From positions 1 through 47,482 of the forward strand of contig DWUU01000004.1 in assembly GCA_019120575.1 (NCBI GenBank): a DNA stretch of 47,482 bases. Reading direction: 5' to 3'. The notes beneath the pieces were generated by a model. It saw only the letters and a program-made list of their open reading frames with translations. It made no database searches and had not been told where the DNA came from. Each line of letters starts with the position of its first letter. Position 1 is the stretch's first letter. Shown piece after piece: positions 42,989 to 47,482 of the stretch. The DNA is from Candidatus Mediterraneibacter quadrami. GTDB taxonomy: Bacteria; Bacillota; Clostridia; Lachnospirales; Lachnospiraceae. A program made the translations under genes and the position numbers.

Positions 42989-43010
42989 GTCAGAGAGGTG
43001 ACACAGGAAA

Positions 43011-43904
43011 ATGAAAAAGAAAAAAACATTTATCATACCTTTTGTCCTCCCTTGTGCTCTGGCCCTTACGATTATGTATCTGTATCCGGTGATCCGGACG
43101 GTGATCATGAGTTTCTTCGGGATTGAGAGTGTAACGGCAGACCTGTCAGAATGGTCGTTCAATGGTCTGGACAATTATATCAGGATCTTCGAATCCCCCA
43201 CATTTATCAGAGCGATGACAAACATGCTTCTGATCTGGCTGATCGGCGGGGTGATCGTGCTTGCGTTTGCACTGCTTTTTGCAGTAATCCTTACAAGCGG
43301 GATCCGTTTTAAAAAATTCTTCCGTGCGGCAATCTATCTGCCGAATATCATCAGTGCAGTTGCGCTGGCTACAATGTGGATCCAGTACATTTACAGCCAG
43401 GAGTTCGGTCTTCTGAATAAGATCCTGAACATCTTCGGAATGGAAGGGAAGAACTGGCTTGGCACGGATATGAAATTCTGGGCAATGCTTTTTGCATTTA
43501 CATTTGGTGCAGTAGGATATTACATGCTGATCTTTATCAGCGGCATCGAGCGTATCCCGGAAGATCTTTACGAAGCGGCAACGATTGACGGCGCTAATAA
43601 AGTTCAGCAGTTTTTCACTATGACACTTCCGCTTTTAAGAAGTATTTTTAAGACGAATATTACTTTCTGGAGTGTTAACTGTATTACATTCTTCCTCTGG
43701 TCAAAGATGTTCTCGCCTATTCAGACTGAGACATCTACGGTAGTTCCTGTTGTATATCTGTATGATACTGTATTTGGTACAACAGGAAACGTACAGAGAG
43801 ATGCAGGAGCCGGCGCGGCTGTAGGTGTATGCCTGGCTGTTTTTGTAGCAATTGTTTACTTCGTAATGAATAAACTGCTTAAAGATGACGATCTGGAATT
43901 CTAA
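43011..43904 (+). CDS. Sugar ABC transporter permease (MalF-type)
   Basis: The 297-residue permease has six membrane segments. The coupling-helix EAA motif reads EDLYEAATIDGANKVQQFFT (about 184-203), followed by MTLPLLRSIF. It is the first of two permeases downstream of the lipoprotein. AGAGAGGTGA precedes the ATG. It pairs with the next protein to form the channel and would be powered by an ATPase encoded elsewhere. Confidence 0.94.
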   Translation: MKKKKTFIIPFVLPCALALTIMYLYPVIRTVIMSFFGIESVTADLSEWSFNGLDNYIRIFESPTFIRAMTNMLLIWLIGGVIVLAFALLFAVILTSGIRFKKFFRAAIYLPNIISAVALATMWIQYIYSQEFGLLNKILNIFGMEGKNWLGTDMKFWAMLFAFTFGAVGYYMLIFISGIERIPEDLYEAATIDGANKVQQFFTMTLPLLRSIFKTNITFWSVNCITFFLWSKMFSPIQTETSTVVPVVYLYDTVFGTTGNVQRDAGAGAAVGVCLAVFVAIVYFVMNKLLKDDDLEF

Positions 43905-43924
43905 CCCGGGAAAGGAGGATAAAA

Positions 43925-44797
43925 ATGGCGAAAAAAGAAAAAGTTGTTTATAAAGAAAAAGTGAACTGGAAAAAAGAAGCCGCTCTTCTTCCGGGGTATC
44001 TGATCGTGTTGATCTGGATCGCGTTTACCGCAATTTTTCTGATCTGGATCCTGGCGGCCAGTCTCTCAACGACCAGAGAGATCATGTCCGGAAGTGTTTT
44101 CAAATTTGAATCAGGAGTTCACTGGGAAAACTACATAAATGCATGGACGGCAAGTAATGTTTCCGTATTCTTCATGAACTCATTGATGTATGCGATCATA
44201 TCGTGTACAGTCGTAATCCTGATTGCGGCTCCGGCGGCTTACGCTTTGTCAAGATATACATTCCTTGGCAACAAGCCGATCAAGACGAGCCTGATCCTGG
44301 CTATGAGTATACCGGAAGTTATGATCATCATGCCGATCTATGCTCTGACGGCCGAACTTGGGATTAAGGGCAGAATCCTTCTGATCCTGCTGTATATATT
44401 TATCCGTGTGCCGTTCACAACGACATACCTGCTTAACTTCTTTGCAAGCCTTTCCAGAAGTTACGAAGAAGCGGCTGCAATTGACGGATGTACACCGGGA
44501 AAAACATTCTGGAAGATCATGCTTCCGCTTGTACAGCCGGCACTTGTTACAGTTACAATCTTTAACTTCTTGAGTGTATGGAACGAATTCTTTATGGCGT
44601 TGATCTTTGCAAGTTCAGCAGATATGACTCCTGTAGGCGTCGGACTTCTGCAGATTGTAAATGGTATGAAGTACACAGGAAATTACGGCGGTCTGTTTGC
44701 AGCAGTCGTTATCGTATTTCTTCCGACGTTCCTGCTTTATATCTTCCTGTCAGAGAAGATCATCGCAGGTGTTACCGGCGGCGGTGTCAAAGGATAG
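43925..44797 (+). CDS. Carbohydrate ABC transporter permease (MalG-type)
   Basis: The 290-residue permease has six membrane segments, and its EAA motif reads SYEEAAAIDGCTPGKTFWKI (about 178-197) followed by MLPLVQPALVTV. It lies 20 bases after the first permease with AAAGGAGG upstream. The N-terminus is unusually rich in Lys. It forms the second half of the channel. Confidence 0.94.
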   Translation: MAKKEKVVYKEKVNWKKEAALLPGYLIVLIWIAFTAIFLIWILAASLSTTREIMSGSVFKFESGVHWENYINAWTASNVSVFFMNSLMYAIISCTVVILIAAPAAYALSRYTFLGNKPIKTSLILAMSIPEVMIIMPIYALTAELGIKGRILLILLYIFIRVPFTTTYLLNFFASLSRSYEEAAAIDGCTPGKTFWKIMLPLVQPALVTVTIFNFLSVWNEFFMALIFASSADMTPVGVGLLQIVNGMKYTGNYGGLFAAVVIVFLPTFLLYIFLSEKIIAGVTGGGVKG

Positions 44798-44822
44798 AGG
44801 ATCTATTCCGGATAAAATCGTG

Positions 44823-44884
44823 GCGGAATGCGTTCCGCGACATAGAAAAAATATCGGGCTGGCGCAGACACTGTACCAGCCCGA
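44823..44884 (+). other. Two tandem hairpins between permease and phosphorylase genes
   Basis: GCGGAA-4-TTCCGC (44823-44838) is followed by TCGGGCTGG (44854-44862) pairing perfectly with CCAGCCCGA (44876-44884). Neither has a T-run, so they are more likely mRNA processing or stability elements than terminators. The gap 44798-44972 contains no gene I can support. Confidence 0.6.
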
Positions 44885-44972
44885 AAGTGTCAGGAGCGCT
44901 ATAAGCATGGCACTGTGCCCATTATAGGGCGATTAAAAATACTACATGGCGATTGGCGAAAGGAGAATCATA

Positions 44973-47135
44973 GTGAAAGAGCATACAAGCGGAAGAGTAA
45001 CAATACCTACTGATGTTGATGTAGTACCGGAGACTCTGGAACTATTAAAAAGATGGGGAGCGGATGCCATCCGTGACTGTGACGGAACAGATTATCCCGA
45101 AGAACTGAAGAGCGTGGATGCAAAAGTGTATTCCACATATTATACAACAAGAAAAGATAATGCATGGGCAAAAGCTAATCCGGATGAGATCCAGCAGATG
45201 TATATCATGACTCCGTTTTATACGGCGGTTGAGGATGAACTTTCTATTCATTTGATGAATCATCTTTATCCGGATATGCTGAAAGTAAATGACTATGATG
45301 ATATCACAAGATGGTGGGAAGTGATCGACCGTACAACAGGTGAGGTCGTGCCGGTTTCAGAGTGGAGCTATGACAGTGAGTCAGGAGATCTTACAATCCA
45401 CGGTGCAAAGAAATTTCATGACTATACAGTGAGTTTCCTGGCATATATTATGTGGGATCCGGTGCATATGTACAATGCGGTGACAAATGGATGGACAGAT
45501 TTTGAGAAGCAGATCACATTTGATGTCCGTCAGCCGAAGACACACAAATTTTCTATGGAACGACTTAGAAAATATATGCAGGATAATCCGCATGTCAATG
45601 TAATCCGTTATACGACTTTCTTCCATCAGTTTACATTGATCTTTGATGAACTGGCGAGAGAAAGATATGTTGACTGGTACGGATATTCTGCATCGGTAAG
45701 CCCTTATATTCTTGAGCAGTTTGAGAAAGAAGTGGGATATAAGTTCCGCCCGGAATTCATTATCGACCAGGGATACATGAACAATCCGTATCGTATTCCG
45801 TCAAAAGAGTTCAGTGATTTCCAGGCTTTCCAGAGAAGAGAAGTTGCAAAGCTGGCGAAGGAAATGGTCGACATAACCCATGAGGGCGGAAAAGAGGCTA
45901 TGATGTTCCTTGGCGATCACTGGATCGGCATGGAGCCGTTCATGGATGAATTTAAGACAATCGGACTGGACGCTGTAGTCGGAAGTGTTGGAAACGGATC
46001 CACACTGCGCCTGATCAGTGATATTGAAGGTGTGAAATACAGAGAAGGCCGTCTCCTTCCGTATTTCTTCCCGGATGTTTTCCATGAGGGGGGCGATCCG
46101 GTGAAAGAGGCGAAAGTAAACTGGGTGACAGCGAGAAGAGCGATCCTGCGTAAGCCGATCGACCGGATCGGATATGGCGGATACTTAAAACTGGCGCTTC
46201 AGTTCCCGGAGTTTGTAGACTACGTAGAAGGCGTATGTAATGAGTTCCGTGAGCTCTATGAAAATATCAAAGGGACAACGCCGTACTGCATTAAGAAAGT
46301 GGCGGTTCTCAACTGCTGGGGCAAGATGCGTGCATGGGGAAATCATATGGTCCATCATGCGATCTATCACAGAGAGACGGCGTCTTATGCAGGTATCATT
46401 GAAGCATTAAGCGGTGCGCCGTTTAATGTGAAATTTATCAGTTTTGATGATATCAGAAATAATCCGGGAATCCTGGATGACATTGATGTAATCTTAAATG
46501 TCGGAGATGCTGATACAGCATATACCGGAGGAGATAACTGGACCGATGAGACGATCATCACCGCAGTGAAGAAGTTTATATACAATGGCGGCGGATTTAT
46601 CGGAGTCGGTGAACCGGCAGCTCACCAGCATGAAGGTCATTTCTTCCAGCTTGCAACAGTTATGGGCGTTGAGAAAGAACTTGGATTCACGCTCAACTAT
46701 GATAAATATAACTGGGATGAACATGATCACTTTATCAAAGAAGACTGCACGAAAGAGATTGAATTTGGTGAAGGTGAGAAAAACATTTATGCGCTTGACG
46801 GAACAGAAATCCTTGTACAGCGTAATAAAGAAGTTCAGATGGCAGTTAATGAGTTTGGAAAGGGCCGCTGTGTTTACATCAGCGGGCTTCCGTACAGTTT
46901 TGAAAACAGCCGTATTCTTTACCGTTCTATTATCTGGGCAAGTCATGATGAGGACAATCTGCACAGATGGTACAGCACGAACTTTAATGTTGAAGTTCAT
47001 GCATATGTAAAGAATGGGAAATATTGTGTGGTTAATAACACATATGAGCCGCAGAGCACAACGGTTTACAAAGGAGACGGATCGAGTTTTGATCTTAATC
47101 TGGATGCAAACGAAATTATCTGGTATGAAATTTAA
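44973..47135 (+). CDS. GH112 1,3-beta-galactosyl-N-acetylhexosamine phosphorylase family protein
   Basis: From GTG 44973 (AAAGGAG eight bases upstream; an ATG 27 bases earlier lies before the ribosome site) the protein is 720 residues. It follows the Bifidobacterium enzyme along its whole length: RWGADAIRDCDGT, SFLAYIMWDPVHMYNAVTN, EAMMFLGDHWIGMEP with catalytic Asp315 (Asp313 there), GLDAVVGSVGNGST and GVGEPAAHQHEGHF. It splits galacto-N-biose or lacto-N-biose with phosphate to alpha-galactose 1-phosphate and the HexNAc, in the cytoplasm. The galactosyl-rhamnose phosphorylases are the other specificity in GH112 and cannot be excluded by eye. No Leloir-bypass genes (nahK, UTP-transferases) are visible. 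Confidence 0.9.
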   Translation: MKEHTSGRVTIPTDVDVVPETLELLKRWGADAIRDCDGTDYPEELKSVDAKVYSTYYTTRKDNAWAKANPDEIQQMYIMTPFYTAVEDELSIHLMNHLYPDMLKVNDYDDITRWWEVIDRTTGEVVPVSEWSYDSESGDLTIHGAKKFHDYTVSFLAYIMWDPVHMYNAVTNGWTDFEKQITFDVRQPKTHKFSMERLRKYMQDNPHVNVIRYTTFFHQFTLIFDELARERYVDWYGYSASVSPYILEQFEKEVGYKFRPEFIIDQGYMNNPYRIPSKEFSDFQAFQRREVAKLAKEMVDITHEGGKEAMMFLGDHWIGMEPFMDEFKTIGLDAVVGSVGNGSTLRLISDIEGVKYREGRLLPYFFPDVFHEGGDPVKEAKVNWVTARRAILRKPIDRIGYGGYLKLALQFPEFVDYVEGVCNEFRELYENIKGTTPYCIKKVAVLNCWGKMRAWGNHMVHHAIYHRETASYAGIIEALSGAPFNVKFISFDDIRNNPGILDDIDVILNVGDADTAYTGGDNWTDETIITAVKKFIYNGGGFIGVGEPAAHQHEGHFFQLATVMGVEKELGFTLNYDKYNWDEHDHFIKEDCTKEIEFGEGEKNIYALDGTEILVQRNKEVQMAVNEFGKGRCVYISGLPYSFENSRILYRSIIWASHDEDNLHRWYSTNFNVEVHAYVKNGKYCVVNNTYEPQSTTVYKGDGSSFDLNLDANEIIWYEI

Positions 47136-47145
47136 TAGTGAATGT

Positions 47146-47178
47146 AGTTTCGGTGCAGTGTTTCATTGCACCGAAACT
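47146..47178 (+). other. Perfect hairpin between phosphorylase and sulfatase genes
   Basis: AGTTTCGGTGCA (47146-47157) and TGCACCGAAACT (47167-47178) form a 12-bp stem with a nine-base loop. There is no T-run, so it may be an mRNA stability element or a weak terminator. Confidence 0.65.
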
Positions 47179-47200
47179 GTAAATTAAGGAGATGAAAATT

Positions 47201-47482
47201 TTGAAAAAAAAGCCCAATATCGTATTTGTATTAACAGATGATCAGGGAGCATGGGCTATGGGATGTGCAGGAAATCCTGATGTACAGACCCCGAATCTGG
47301 ACCGGCTTGCTGCAAACGGTGTGCGTTTTGATGAATTTTACTGTGCATCGCCCGTATGTTCTCCCGCGCGAGCATCCATTGTTACAGGAAAAATCCCTTC
47401 CTGCCATGGCGTACAGGACTGGATAGAAAAAGGGAATGTTGACGGATATAAATACCCTGAAATGAGTAAAGTTCCAGGCTTT
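47201..47482 (+). CDS. Sulfatase (3' end outside window), cytoplasmic type
   Basis: The best start is TTG 47201. AAGGAGAT at 47186-47193 is well spaced from it and overlaps the upstream ATG at 47192. The 94 visible residues show the metal site NIVFVLTDDQG (Asp13, Asp14), QTPNLDRLAANGVRF and the active-site sequence CSPAR with Cys53. That Cys must be converted to formylglycine, which needs a maturase encoded elsewhere. There is no signal peptide, unlike most secreted sulfatases, so it would act on imported sulfated sugars. It directly follows the GH112 gene, and desulfation of mucin or glycosaminoglycan fragments is the likely role. Confidence 0.92.
   Translation, partial: MKKKPNIVFVLTDDQGAWAMGCAGNPDVQTPNLDRLAANGVRFDEFYCASPVCSPARASIVTGKIPSCHGVQDWIEKGNVDGYKYPEMSKVPGF

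Overview
The window looks like chromosome of a gut Clostridia species, most likely Lachnospiraceae. The support is moderately GC-rich DNA with Firmicutes-type Shine-Dalgarno sites (AAAGGAGG), Gram-positive markers (RNase J, IreB, an RNase-P-independent 6S-type RNA locus, a ThiI without rhodanese domain paired with a cysteine desulfurase), a Bacillus-like ireB-ruvX-DUF1292 gene order, and a host-glycan utilisation locus at the right end. No tRNA, rRNA, phage, insertion sequence or transposase was seen.

Layout. (1) 1-4984: the tail of an uncharacterised gene, then a MarR regulator with a palindromic operator and a heterodimeric ABC exporter. (2) 5128-9978: a four-gene, translationally coupled Gld-type ABC system (ATPase, permease, GldG-like, DUF4340). 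(3) 9998-11532: an orphan OmpR-type response regulator on the minus strand and a DinJ/RelE-type toxin-antitoxin pair. (4) 11599-14125: molybdenum cofactor genes (moaC, mogA/moaB, moaA, MOSC). (5) 14122-25318: a long housekeeping stretch rich in RNA modification: prmA, rsmE, cysteine desulfurase, thiI, an HPr-like protein lacking the active-site His (minus strand), mtaB, ireB, ruvX, DUF1292, a Fur-family regulator, RNase J, trmR and trhP. (6) 25319-26006: a gene-free stretch with a regularly phased array of CCGTA/TACGG inverted repeats (period about 52.75 bp) and a 113-nt long palindrome. (7) 26007-29190: EFR1-type flavodoxin/ferredoxin protein (minus), a probable 6S RNA, a YihY-type membrane protein and queA. 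(8) 29183-38085: a LysR/aldo-keto reductase divergent pair, an orphan HipB-like regulator, a second LysR, a second MarR-plus-heterodimeric-ABC-exporter cassette and a MATE exporter. (9) 38232-40184: a fused CbiG-CbiJ cobalamin gene. (10) 40312-47482: a glycan locus: GH88 unsaturated glucuronyl hydrolase, a sugar ABC importer (lipoprotein plus two permeases), a GH112 galactosyl-HexNAc phosphorylase and the start of a sulfatase.

How they fit together. The right-end locus reads as uptake of small host-derived oligosaccharides followed by cytoplasmic cleavage: none of the GH88, GH112 or sulfatase proteins shows a signal peptide, so desulfation, unsaturated uronate removal and phosphorolysis would all happen after import. 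The tRNA-modifying genes cover s4U8 (thiI plus desulfurase), ms2t6A37 (mtaB), 5-alkoxyuridine at position 34 (trhP, trmR) and queuosine (queA). The two MarR-ABC cassettes have the same architecture: in each pair the first subunit has a degenerate ATP site (DD and Gln switch) and the second has the catalytic Glu and His.

The feature most likely to be undescribed is the phased inverted-repeat array at 25431-25667. Its half-sites recur every five DNA helical turns and pair at two turns, which suggests a one-faced protein-binding array rather than a CRISPR.
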